64,000 bases of DNA from Segatella copri DSM 18205 (lineage in GTDB: Bacteria > Bacteroidota > Bacteroidia > Bacteroidales > Bacteroidaceae), in NCBI RefSeq assembly GCF_025151535.1, contig NZ_CP102288.1, positions 1,452,501 through 1,516,500 on the forward strand, read 5' to 3'. Below, one piece after another: positions 26,034-34,090 of this stretch. The notes under the pieces were generated by a model. The model did not search any database. It had not been told where the DNA came from and saw only the letters and a program-made list of their open reading frames with translations. Every line of letters begins with the position of its first letter. Position 1 is the stretch's first letter. A program made the translations under genes and the position numbers.

Positions 26034-27488
26034 ATGGACATCAAGAAGTACATAGGTGAAACTACAGAATACGACAAGAAACAGGAAGTGGAACGTCGCA
26101 AGGTTAAGAGTTGGCTGAAGAGCGTAAGCGCTTTTGCCAATGGAACTGGTGGATGCCTCATCTTTGGCATTGCCGACAATGACACGGTTGTCGGATTGGA
26201 AGATGCGAAGGGGGACTCGGAATTCATCAGCCAGAAGATAAAAGAACGTATCGACCCTTTACCACAAACCTTGATAAAAATAGAAGATATCGACGGCAAG
26301 GAAGTCCTCTTGCTACATGTATTAGCTGGAGATGACACACCTTATTATTACATCGGCGATGGTATGCTCGAAACATACGTGAGAATCGGCAATGAATCGG
26401 TAGTGGCTGAAGCTACCGAGCACAAGTGATTGGTGCTGCGTGGACGCAACTCATCGTTTGATGCCCGACCTAGCGATGAGAACATAGACGACTATGCCTT
26501 CACCAAGCTGCGCAGCCGCTATTATTCCTGGAACGGAACAAGTTTCGACAACAAGTTGTATCGCTCCTTCGGTATGGTTGATGCCAAAGGAATACTCACC
26601 TATGCAGGCTTACTCATGGCCGATGAATGCCCATTACGTCAAAGCAGGGTTTTCTGCACCAGATGGAAGGGAAACACCAAAGCATCTGGCACAATGGATG
26701 CACTTGACAGCGCAGAGATTAGCGGCAGCCTGATGCTTTTGCTTGAAGATACGATGGCATTCATTCGCCGAAATATGCGTAAAATGTGGTATAAGGAACC
26801 GATGCAACGCATAGAAATTCCCGAATATTTGGAACGAAGTGTTTTGGAAGTCGTGACCAATGCCTTGGCGCATAGAGACTACCTCATACAGGGCAGTGAG
26901 ATTCATGTAGATATGTATGACGACCGCATGGTGATATACTCCCCAGGTGCAATGCCTGAGGGACGTATCATTCAAGAGATGAATTTGGCAGACATTCCTT
27001 CTGTACGACGCAACCCTGTGATAGCCGACATCTTTGCACAATTGGGATACATGGAACGTAAGGGATCTGGTATGAGAAAGATTATCGACCCCATCAAGGC
27101 ACTTCCTTACTACAGCGAGAAGATGCTGCCTAGCTTCTACTCCGACCGAGCTCAATTCACTGTTACATTCCCCAACATCATAATGAAATGGATGGAAGAA
27201 CACCATGATATTGAAGTGAATTATATCGAAGGAGATGATGTTACTCAAGATGTTACTCAAGATGTTACTCAAGATGTTACTCAAGATGTTACTCAAGATG
27301 GTATTCAAGACTCAGATTTGGATAAATGGATTGAGTTTCAAATTGCCAAAAATCCCAATATAACAACTGAAATTTTAGCCCAAATGGCACAAATAACATC
27401 AATGACCATCAAGCGTCATATCGCTAAACTTCCTCATATACAATACGTTGGAAGTGGATATAGTGGACATTGGGAAATCAAGAAATAG
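26034..27488 (+). pseudogene. AlbA_2-domain ATP-binding protein (RecG-like), split by an in-frame TGA
   Basis: Two frames in the same phase, 26034-26429 and 26430-27488, are separated only by TGA at 26427-26429; together they give a protein of about 484 residues. The N-terminal part is an AlbA_2 (Schlafen-like) domain with SAFANGTGGCLIFGIADND near residue 33. The second part has the HATPase-like C-terminal region with NALAHRDYLIQGSEIHVDMYDDRMVIYSPG. The 12-bp repeat-encoded linker VTQDVTQDVTQD precedes a winged-helix tail. A CGA (Arg) to TGA change is the simplest cause. It is a regulator-like family often found near mobile DNA; probably inactive unless the stop is read through. Confidence 0.82.
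27235..27301 (+). repeat. 12-bp coding tandem repeat
   Basis: Five near-perfect copies of GATGTTACTCAA encode DVTQ repeats in the linker before the C-terminal winged helix. Such linker repeats are commonly variable in copy number. Confidence 0.93.
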
Positions 27489-27500
27489 AGAATACAAAGA

Positions 27501-27545
27501 AATGCAGCCTCTCGATTATATAAAAGAGAGGCTGCATTTTTCTTA
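27501..27545. terminator. terminator after the AlbA/ATPase gene
   Basis: A perfect 14-bp stem AAATGCAGCCTCTC / GAGAGGCTGCATTT with a 12-nt loop is followed by TTTCTT. It lies between convergent genes. Confidence 0.92.
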
Positions 27546-27563
27546 TGGTATTCAAGGTATCCC

Positions 27564-28070
27564 TTACCCCACTTCCACCACCACTTCTCCCTTACGGGCG
27601 ATGACCTTCTTGATGCGGTCGAAGAGCTGGAGGAAGCGTTCCTGACTCTTGAGTACGAACCCGGGCGCATGGGCCTCGCCCACCAAGATGCCACCCTGAC
27701 GCAGACGGAACGGACCATTGCCCGGCTGCATCATGGGACAAGGAAGGGCATAAAGTTCTTCCAGACACCCGAACTCATGACTCTTGCGCTCCATGCGGCA
27801 ACGCTTGCAGGTTTCGGGGAGAGGAAGAGAGGAAGATGAAGAAGAATCATCCCTTATCGGTTCGAGGAAAAGCATCTGGCGGGCAAAACGACTGCATTTT
27901 CCTATCACCACCCGGTATTCGCCTGTAGGCAACTGCCCGTTCTTCCGCTCCATCGTATCGCAAATCTTCTCAATGCCCGACAAGCGGCCATACTCATTAC
28001 GGTGTTCTACACTCAAGGTACCCGTCAGGGCACCATTCATCAACATTCTACGCTGCAAAATCAACTTCAT
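27564..28070 (-). CDS. DUF5675-like protein
   Basis: A 168-residue protein. The pattern of an N-terminal LQRRMLMNGALTGTLSV, a GEYRVVIGKC strand, a basic/Ser-rich variable stretch, then GPFRLRQGGILVGEAHAPGFVLKSQE parallels a second protein in this window (62644-63138: GPYKLMYGSIILGRSYISGLVLHSEE). Both fit my memory of DUF5675, small proteins of phage-like modules often next to an amidase. Function unknown. It lies 13 bp after the primase gene and closes that operon. The frame is intact; the Ser6 run is a simple-sequence insert. Confidence 0.72.
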   Translation of the reverse strand: MKLILQRRMLMNGALTGTLSVEHRNEYGRLSGIEKICDTMERKNGQLPTGEYRVVIGKCSRFARQMLFLEPIRDDSSSSSSLPLPETCKRCRMERKSHEFGCLEELYALPCPMMQPGNGPFRLRQGGILVGEAHAPGFVLKSQERFLQLFDRIKKVIARKGEVVVEVG

Positions 28071-28083
28071 AATATACAGATGT

Positions 28084-29154
28084 TTAAATTGTTATACTTA
28101 CAGATTCAACTTCCTTGATGAAGCAAGCTCTAGCCTCCTCCAGCGTTTTCCCATGCTGCCGTACCTTCAGATAATGCTCGCTCAAATCCTTACATCCATC
28201 GGGCAACTGATGATACTTCAACTGCGGGAAAGACTTTTTCAACTCAAAATAAAGGTTGAATCCAGCCTCATCCTGATCAGGAAACATATGAAGATTTCGT
28301 CCCTCCAGAAGCGGCTGGCAATGACTGTCAAAAAGAGTAGCCGAAGGGATAGCGATGGCATGAAAGCCCAATGTGAGAGCCGTCCAACAGTCAGACGGTC
28401 CCTCTGTTATAAGAAGAGGTTCCTGCTTCGGATACTCCTTGAGCCGCTCCAATCCGTACACCATGCGATGGCTCCCTGGAGCAAACTTGAATCTTGACTT
28501 CTCCTTTTCCTCACCCAGATACCTGCTCTGCACAGAGACAAGTTTTCCTTCCTGGTTGAAATATGGAAAGATAAGCGAAGGTGCATCAAACGTACCCTGC
28601 CCCACCCGGCCCATGCAAACCTTAGTTTCCGTGCTCACAATATGACACCTCTCTACCACCTCTGGGCTGAGCATCCGTTTTTCCAGCAGAAACAGCTCTC
28701 CGCTCTCCGTAAGATGCATCTGGGCAAAAAGCCGTTCAAAATACTCCACATCCACCCTGGAACATGTTGCATCAACATGTCCATGTTCTACCATTCGCTG
28801 TGCGCAAATAGAGCGAATACTATCCAGTCGTCTTTGCGATGCAGTAACGAGCTGGTTATGAGACTTATACTGCTCTGTATCACCAATATAAACATCAAAC
28901 TGATTAGCCAGCCATTTGCAGGCATCCAAAAAATTCATCTGAAAGCGCTCCATTACCAGCCCTATAGTATCGGCAGAAAATCCGCAGGAATAGCAATGAC
29001 AGCTGTTCTTTCTCGGATTAAAAGCGAGGCTCGGATGATGATCATCATGATGAATGCAGAGGGCCCGCTTATTGCGGATGCCCATACCTAGCGCATCAGC
29101 CACCTTCATAATGTCGAGCTCGCGCAACTTCTGAATATACATTTTATCTATCAT
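28084..29154 (-). CDS. DnaG-type CHC2 zinc-finger / Toprim primase-like protein
   Basis: A 356-residue protein. The N-terminal zinc finger reads CIHHDDHHPSLAFNPRKNSCHCYSCG (about 33-58; ligands Cys, His, Cys, Cys). The middle part has the Toprim-like PLLITEGPSDCWTALTLG (about 248) and LHMFPDQDEAG (about 287) motifs. This is the small accessory primase form found on Bacteroidetes elements (BT4733-like). It starts 7 bp after the DUF3987 gene ends and precedes the DUF5675-like gene. It probably primes DNA synthesis of the element together with the DUF3987 ATPase; that joint role is inference. Confidence 0.85.
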   Translation of the reverse strand: MIDKMYIQKLRELDIMKVADALGMGIRNKRALCIHHDDHHPSLAFNPRKNSCHCYSCGFSADTIGLVMERFQMNFLDACKWLANQFDVYIGDTEQYKSHNQLVTASQRRLDSIRSICAQRMVEHGHVDATCSRVDVEYFERLFAQMHLTESGELFLLEKRMLSPEVVERCHIVSTETKVCMGRVGQGTFDAPSLIFPYFNQEGKLVSVQSRYLGEEKEKSRFKFAPGSHRMVYGLERLKEYPKQEPLLITEGPSDCWTALTLGFHAIAIPSATLFDSHCQPLLEGRNLHMFPDQDEAGFNLYFELKKSFPQLKYHQLPDGCKDLSEHYLKVRQHGKTLEEARACFIKEVESVSITI

Positions 29155-29161
29155 ATCCTAA

Positions 29162-30625
29162 TTATTTTTTTCTTATCATAGATTTTCCGTTACATATTAT
29201 CCAACCTTTGTGTTTCCACCTATAAATAACCATGTTTATAGGAGTACGAAGCCCTTTCCTTTTTAAAAATTCTGCTAAAAAGTCACGAGAGAACTCATTT
29301 GGCAACTCGTCAAAATAGTTGGTAGTCTGATATGGCTGTATCTGGGTATCTGCATTGATTTCCTCGAACACAGTTCCCCATTTAGCCAGCATACCGTCTA
29401 ATATTCTATCAGCACATCCTAAATAAATTTGTTTTACAAGCCGATGTATTGTTTTTTTATTCTTCTTCCCCTCTACCTCATATAAGTATTGCATAAGTGC
29501 CGCTATGCGGAATGCGCTCACACTACTTCGCTTATAGAATACATCAAGCGCCTTCGACATGGTTTTTATAACTTGCTGCCGCTGTGATTCACACCAGTTT
29601 TTCACCGTACTGTCAAGCCATTTCGTATCGAGAAGCGATTCCTTGGCAAGCGACTTTCCATCTTCGGAATAACAACGCGCCATCAGTTTCTCAAGCATAT
29701 CATGAATACTTTCCACCTGATTTTCCTGAAGAGAATGAAACATCAGAGGATTCTCACCCAACTGATTATCAATATTACATAATATGGTTCTCGTAACATT
29801 TCCTCCCTCAATAGCCGCCTTGTCCATATAGCGATTCACGGCAGCAGGTGTACCGGTATATACATAACAAAGCATCAGATCAACAACGGCAGAATAACTC
29901 GCTTCGCTCAAATAATCCTGACCGAACTCAGACCCCAAATCATACCCGGTCTTGATAATCTGCTTGATATCAGAGAATTGGCGCTTACTTGCCTGAACAA
30001 TAGCCCCTATCTCATCAGCAAACTGGAAGAGCGTCTTTGGGCAACCAAACAACTTCATTGGCGCATCAGCACGCTTAATCAGCATAGAGAGAGACAGATT
30101 TTCATGCAAAAGCGTGATATCCGTCTTTGGCTCAGGTGGCAATTTCCCATCTTTCTTGCCCTGCCTACGTTTCAGCTCCGCATACTTCTGCTCTTCAGCT
30201 CTCTGCTCGCTATCACGCTTGGTAAACGGCTCCATCAGATAGCGCATCAGATAGCGGGCGAATGATTTGCCCGAACTTTGCTCACCACATATTAATACAT
30301 GTAGCAAAATAGCAGAAAGAGAATTGTCGTAAACATAATTCAAGCGCACACGAGTAGCATACACAGCAAGCATAGCACTAGCTACGGAAAGAGTAGGAAA
30401 CTTGAGTTCCTCCGGTGCCGTCATCATCCACTCTCTCACTCCTGCCGGATAATCCTTGTCATTGATGAGAGGATGAAGGGGAACTGTCTCTTCTTCCTGT
30501 TCCTCATTATTTAATAATGCAACCTCTGATTGGTTTCCAGCCTGGGTTACATCGTCTGGCTGGGCAACAAAAGATGTCTGTGACTTCGATTGCTGCAGAG
30601 AATCATTTTTCTTTTTCATATTCAT
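29162..30625 (-). CDS. DUF3987 helicase-like ATPase
   Basis: A 487-residue protein. After a polar, Gln/Glu-rich N-terminus of about 50 residues, Walker A GEQSSGKSF lies near 112 and an acidic Walker B-like FADEIGAI near 205. The C-terminal half has the helical VSAFRIAALMQYLYEVEGKK region typical of DUF3987 and VapE-like proteins. Such proteins are coupled to CHC2/Toprim primases on mobile elements. It is the first gene of the operon 30625-27564. Its promoter region contains the inverted repeat at 30665-30709. A second, partial DUF3987 gene lies at the right edge of the window. Confidence 0.83.
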   Translation of the reverse strand: MNMKKKNDSLQQSKSQTSFVAQPDDVTQAGNQSEVALLNNEEQEEETVPLHPLINDKDYPAGVREWMMTAPEELKFPTLSVASAMLAVYATRVRLNYVYDNSLSAILLHVLICGEQSSGKSFARYLMRYLMEPFTKRDSEQRAEEQKYAELKRRQGKKDGKLPPEPKTDITLLHENLSLSMLIKRADAPMKLFGCPKTLFQFADEIGAIVQASKRQFSDIKQIIKTGYDLGSEFGQDYLSEASYSAVVDLMLCYVYTGTPAAVNRYMDKAAIEGGNVTRTILCNIDNQLGENPLMFHSLQENQVESIHDMLEKLMARCYSEDGKSLAKESLLDTKWLDSTVKNWCESQRQQVIKTMSKALDVFYKRSSVSAFRIAALMQYLYEVEGKKNKKTIHRLVKQIYLGCADRILDGMLAKWGTVFEEINADTQIQPYQTTNYFDELPNEFSRDFLAEFLKRKGLRTPINMVIYRWKHKGWIICNGKSMIRKK

Positions 30626-30644
30626 TTTAATTATTTTGATGATG

Positions 30645-30709
30645 CGAAGGTAGTAATAAATACGCAGAAAGAGAGGTGGATATCACATGATATCACACCT
30701 CTCTTTCTG
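30645..30709 (-). promoter_or_regulatory. promoter with overlapping operator-like inverted repeat
   Basis: TACCTTCG (complement at 30645-30652) is a near-match -7 element for the DUF3987 operon. Immediately upstream, covering the -33 position, lies a 45-bp inverted repeat. Its arms are CAGAAAGAGAGGTG and CACCTCTCTTTCTG (30665-30678, 30696-30709) with an inner GATATCA/TGATATC pair. A related half-site, ATATCACCCTCTCTTTCT, is at 30789-30806. This arrangement suits a dimeric regulator. Confidence 0.6.
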
Positions 30710-30805
30710 TTATAACTTATTAATTATCAGTACTTTTTACATCACAAAATCATTATAAGAAAAAAGATTCTATCATACAGCTATCACAATATCACCCTCT
30801 CTTTC

Positions 30806-31744
30806 TCAAACAGATTTCACCAACAACCTGATATCTTGAGCTGCTTCAGGCCATGAAGAAGACTTTGTCGTTAAGTCTAGTTTACTTGCACTATTCCTGA
30901 CTTGCCTAAAAGTAGAGTCTTCCAATCCCATAAATACCTTCTGAAATGCACTCCATGCTATTACGCCTTTTTTAGTAGGGTCGTAGATATTTAAATGATG
31001 AGCAACAATTTTCACCATGAATCCAAACGATTTATTCGTATTTTTCCAGACAAGCATGGAATCCTGTTTCGCACACCATTTTTTCTCTACCAGCTTTCTC
31101 CATATTTTCTGAGCTTGAGGTGTATACATTTTAGGGTCATATTCACCATTGGGAGGAAAGATAAAACAGCTCGTATCCTGTAATACCAGTTCCCCCTCTA
31201 CAGTAGTAATTGGAGTAGCAGATGAGTCTACGTATTGGATGAGCCAATCTTTCAGTTCATCAACAGTTTCCATAAGATTCCATCCCTTGAATACTGTTTT
31301 ATTGACATCCATCCAAACATAAGAATGGCTCATCATCTGCAAAACCAGTTTTTCTGCACACTTATGATACCACAAATTACCATGAACCTGCTCATCACAT
31401 AGCAAGACCAGACATTTATGCAACCAGAGTAACATCATGCATGTAGTTTCTTCCAACTCCTGGTCTGAGCATTCGCATCTTGCTCTCTCACCAATATCAC
31501 TCAAGGTTCTCCATTGTCTGTTCCACGACTGGTCTATCAGTCGTATCATTTTATCATTATCAGGCTCGGTACGGATGCTATCTATCCACCCCATTACAGC
31601 CTGAAATATATCTTCGGGATGCATTTTCAAGTGATAAGGTGGAAGTGAGTATTGATCCGCAAGCCGTTCTATCATCCTATATAGTGGGTTTTCGCCATAC
31701 AAGCTCCTCACTTTATCTCTTTGCGATACTTCTAGTTTGTTCAT
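30806..31744 (-). CDS. unrecognised protein, 312 residues
   Basis: I do not recognise a family. The sequence is soluble, helical and rich in Trp, Cys, Lys and Glu (LWLHKCLVLLCDEQVHGNLWYHKC around residue 104). It has no signal peptide, membrane span or nucleotide-binding motif. The C-terminal part from about residue 205 (MYTPQAQKIWRKLVEK, FMVKIVAHHLNIYDPTKKGV, FRQVRNSASKLDLT) resembles the wHTH-like or conserved tails of uncharacterised Bacteroidetes proteins, but no call is safe. Its start overlaps the preceding gene by 32 bp, implying translational coupling. Confidence 0.7.
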   Translation of the reverse strand: MNKLEVSQRDKVRSLYGENPLYRMIERLADQYSLPPYHLKMHPEDIFQAVMGWIDSIRTEPDNDKMIRLIDQSWNRQWRTLSDIGERARCECSDQELEETTCMMLLWLHKCLVLLCDEQVHGNLWYHKCAEKLVLQMMSHSYVWMDVNKTVFKGWNLMETVDELKDWLIQYVDSSATPITTVEGELVLQDTSCFIFPPNGEYDPKMYTPQAQKIWRKLVEKKWCAKQDSMLVWKNTNKSFGFMVKIVAHHLNIYDPTKKGVIAWSAFQKVFMGLEDSTFRQVRNSASKLDLTTKSSSWPEAAQDIRLLVKSV

Positions 31745-32693
31745 TTTCTTTCTCCATTTCTATTTTATCAAGTTCTTGGGCGATATGATCAAACCACTCA
31801 GTAAGATTCTTCACTTGCCACTTGTAGATTTCCGCTTTCTTCTCATCATTATCATCAGGTTTGTATACCAGTTTCTTATCCAGTTTGAAAATAACTGGAG
31901 CCGATACTTCAGAACTTACCCAATTATGCTCATCAGCAAATTTCGCCTTCACAACAAATCCCTTTTTACAGGATAAGGCTACTATCATACCAAGATGATA
32001 CTTGGCTCTTTGCAATTTCAACGCCTTGTCTGGTTTCGCATTGAATGAAAAAGTTCCGTCGTCCGCTCCCATATCCATAAGCATATCTAACAAAGCTGCA
32101 ATAACCGTACTTTTTTCAGCATCCAGGCCCTGCAAGAGTTCACCTTCCTGCAATTCATTGATTTCCAGGCGGATTGTTTTCAAAGGTTTACCTTTATTCA
32201 CCTTTTCTTCCAAACACTTCCAAAATTTCTCTGAAGATGATATTTGTCGCAATGTAACGTCTACAGCAAACAGCTGACCAATTACACTTTGAAAATGTTT
32301 TTCAAGCCCCTTACGTACCGTATCTATGTTCACAAAACACTTTCTCTGATATTCTATGGCTAAAACAACATCTCCTTTCTTAACGTTGCGCACATCTACC
32401 AGCAGATTAAAATCTGGGTATTCATCAACCAGGTCTTGCTCCTTACAGTCCTTTTTATCATGCTTGCGACTCACTTTTCTCTCTATAGTGACATAGCCCA
32501 TTTTGCCAAATACGAAATCACCAAATGTAGTGGTATTTTCACCATTACCATCAACAAACGTAATATCCAGCAAATGCTTTAATATATAATCACCTATCTG
32601 CTCGAGAACAGATTCAGATACCTGACCCGACATTTCGCTCAAAAAAGACTTTAATGTAAGTCTATAGATATAATAGCTAGTTGTTTCTTCCAT
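31713..32693 (-). CDS. unrecognised protein, 326 residues
   Basis: I do not recognise a family with confidence. The first 60 residues are acidic and helical. A central segment (YPDFNLLVDVRNVKKGDVVLAIEYQRKCFVNIDTVRKGLEKHF) looks like a strand-rich nucleic-acid-related fold and faintly recalls DUF4747. The C-terminus is Lys/Glu-rich coiled coil (EIYKWQVKNLTEWFDHIAQELDKIEMEKENEQ). It has no signal or membrane span. It is coupled to the next gene by a 32-bp overlap and lies beside the iteron-like region, so a link with replication or defence of the element is possible but unproven. Confidence 0.72.
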   Translation of the reverse strand: MEETTSYYIYRLTLKSFLSEMSGQVSESVLEQIGDYILKHLLDITFVDGNGENTTTFGDFVFGKMGYVTIERKVSRKHDKKDCKEQDLVDEYPDFNLLVDVRNVKKGDVVLAIEYQRKCFVNIDTVRKGLEKHFQSVIGQLFAVDVTLRQISSSEKFWKCLEEKVNKGKPLKTIRLEINELQEGELLQGLDAEKSTVIAALLDMLMDMGADDGTFSFNAKPDKALKLQRAKYHLGMIVALSCKKGFVVKAKFADEHNWVSSEVSAPVIFKLDKKLVYKPDDNDEKKAEIYKWQVKNLTEWFDHIAQELDKIEMEKENEQTRSIAKR

Positions 32694-32733
32694 TTCTTAA
32701 TATTTATAATTGAAATCATTAAAATTCACAATA

Positions 32734-32762
32734 CAAAGGTACAAAAAAGAAATGAAATCAAA
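32734..32762 (-). promoter_or_regulatory. candidate promoter of the two unrecognised genes
   Basis: On the minus strand TTTG (32759-32762), a short 17-bp gap, then TACCTTTG (32734-32741), 41 bp before the ATG at 32693. The -7 match is perfect; the spacing is below the norm. Confidence 0.55.
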
Positions 32763-32835
32763 GAATAAATCTAGAAGATTATTACAAATTTCAGATATAA
32801 ACCAAACCTCTGCATTCGCTGCTTCGTTTTTTTTA

Positions 32836-33020
32836 AAATAACAAAAATAACAAAAGTAACAAGTAACTTTTTACGTTTTCCTATTTTATAGTAATAATAA
32901 TATTAAGAAGTAGTAGCTACGCGCGCGTACCTTATTATATATAGAGAAAATATACTATCAACATCTACTTTCCAGTGAAAGTTACCTGTTATTTTTGTTA
33001 CTTTTGTTATTTTTGTTATC
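32836..33020. repeat. symmetrical iteron-like region, origin candidate
   Basis: The left array (32836-32867) has units AAATAACAA, AAATAACAA, AAGTAACAA, GTAAC. The right array (32988-33020) has units GTTATTTTT, GTTACTTTT, GTTATTTTT, GTTATC, with an extra GTTAC at 32981. The two are inverted relative to each other. Between them lies AT-rich DNA with the perfect palindrome TACGCGCGCGTA at 32918-32929, centred within a base of the midpoint between the arrays. It sits upstream of genes near a primase and helicase-like pair. Confidence 0.75.
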
Positions 33021-33037
33021 AGCCTACCTCCCCCAAA

Positions 33038-33119
33038 CTGCGTCCCGACGCAGCCGAGATTACGTCCCGACGCAGCGGGCGATACGTGGCGACGTAGCCC
33101 TGGCTGCGTCGCCACGCAG
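33038..33119. repeat. array of four GC-rich short palindromes
   Basis: The sequence CTGCGTCCCGACGCAG is followed by three variants (ACGTCCCGACGCAG, ACGTGGCGACGTAG, CTGCGTCGCCACGCAG), each about 14-16 bp and separated by 7-9 bp. The block contrasts sharply with the surrounding AT-rich DNA and lies just beyond the truncated ATPase gene. Confidence 0.8.
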
Positions 33120-33133
33120 TTTCTGCCCCCACG

Positions 33134-33775
33134 CTACATATCCGCCATCGAGAGGCCGAGGAGCTTCACATCCTTGTATCCACCGAAATGAGACTGGATA
33201 GATTGATACTTCTGCTCAAGCAGGCGGGAATCATATCGGGCTGCATTGCGCTTCACCTCTGCCACAAGAGCCGTCTTGTCTATCTCGTTCAACGCAATGA
33301 TATCTATCTCGTTCAGACCCTTCCGGTCCCAATATCTGCCCACCCGGGTTACACGGTCTTCCTCACTTATCTTCTGACGGAAATACTGCTCCAGTACGGC
33401 TCCCGTATAATCGTTATAATCACGAAGAACGATTTCCAGAAGCAGGTCGTTGCGCTCCATCTCTACCAATGCCTGATTAGGCAGGACAAAGCGGAACCAG
33501 AAACGCAGGAAACTGTCCTCGATGCACCATTTCACGTTTCTGCCACCAGGCTTGCTGAACAGAGGATGCAGCTTGCTCACATAGCTGTAGTCTTCATCCA
33601 GGTTCTTCAGATACGTACCCGTATTCTTGCCGATAATCGTATCTATCTGGTTTTGGGTAGTCATTCCACCGGCTATCAGCTGCAGGATGCTGAGGTAATT
33701 GGCATAGACTTTTCCGAATTCCGACATGATCATCTCCCTCCCCTCCGAGAGGAATGCACGTGATTCGGGACAAGG
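33134..33775 (-). pseudogene. DUF234-type ATPase, C-terminal part only
   Basis: About 214 residues match the C-terminal half of the archaeal-type ATPase/DUF234 family: FLSEGREMIMSEFGKVYANY, a winged-helix segment, then FLRFWFRFVLPN and the nuclease-like GLNEIDIIALNEIDKTALVAEVKRN. The P-loop half is absent. The reading frame stays open to 33838, but its upstream codons are encoded by a 22-bp tandem duplication (33754-33796) and the next gene's promoter, so they are not original. Probably a decayed relic with a deleted 5' half. Confidence 0.75.
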
Positions 33776-33796
33776 ATGCACGTGATTCGGGACAAC
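33754..33796. repeat. 22-bp tandem duplication
   Basis: The unit ATGCACGTGATTCGGGACAA-GG occurs twice in tandem (second copy lacking the last two bases), at the truncated end of the DUF234 gene. Confidence 0.93.
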
Positions 33797-33798
33797 TA

Positions 33799-33829
33799 TT
33801 GCATTTTGGCGATTTTTTTTGTATCTTTG
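33799..33829 (+). promoter_or_regulatory. promoter of the smalltalk-HU operon
   Basis: TTG (33799-33801), 20 bp, TATCTTTG (33822-33829). The leader to the ATG at 33961 is about 130 nt and contains a small hairpin CAGGGGTGCACACCTG near 33893-33908. Confidence 0.65.
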
Positions 33830-33960
33830 CACTGTCATTCATAAAGAACGGCAAATGGGAAATTAACCACTAGAAAACGGAGGGGAAAACGACAGGGGTG
33901 CACACCTGCCCAATCTCTTTCTAAATGTTGAACCATTAAAAAAAGAAAGGAAAAAAGAAA

Positions 33961-34053
33961 ATGAAAAAGGAAGTTTGGAAAACTATCTTGCAGGTAATTA
34001 TCGCCATACTTACTGCCGTAGGCACCACGCTCGGCGTTACCAGCTGCATGTAG
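33961..34053 (+). CDS. smalltalk protein
   Basis: A 30-residue peptide with a basic start (MKKEVWKT) and one hydrophobic helix (ILQVIIAILTAVGTTLGVTSC) ending in Cys-Met. It matches the Bacteroidales 'smalltalk' family, tiny proteins found beside HU-like DNA-binding genes and amidases; their function is unknown. It lies 37 bp upstream of the HU-like gene. The Cys near the end suggests a lipoprotein-like or membrane-anchored form, but the helix is at the very C-terminus. Confidence 0.85.
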   Translation: MKKEVWKTILQVIIAILTAVGTTLGVTSCM

Positions 34054-34090
34054 ACTGATTTGTTTAACCATTAAAAAAACGATTTGAATT

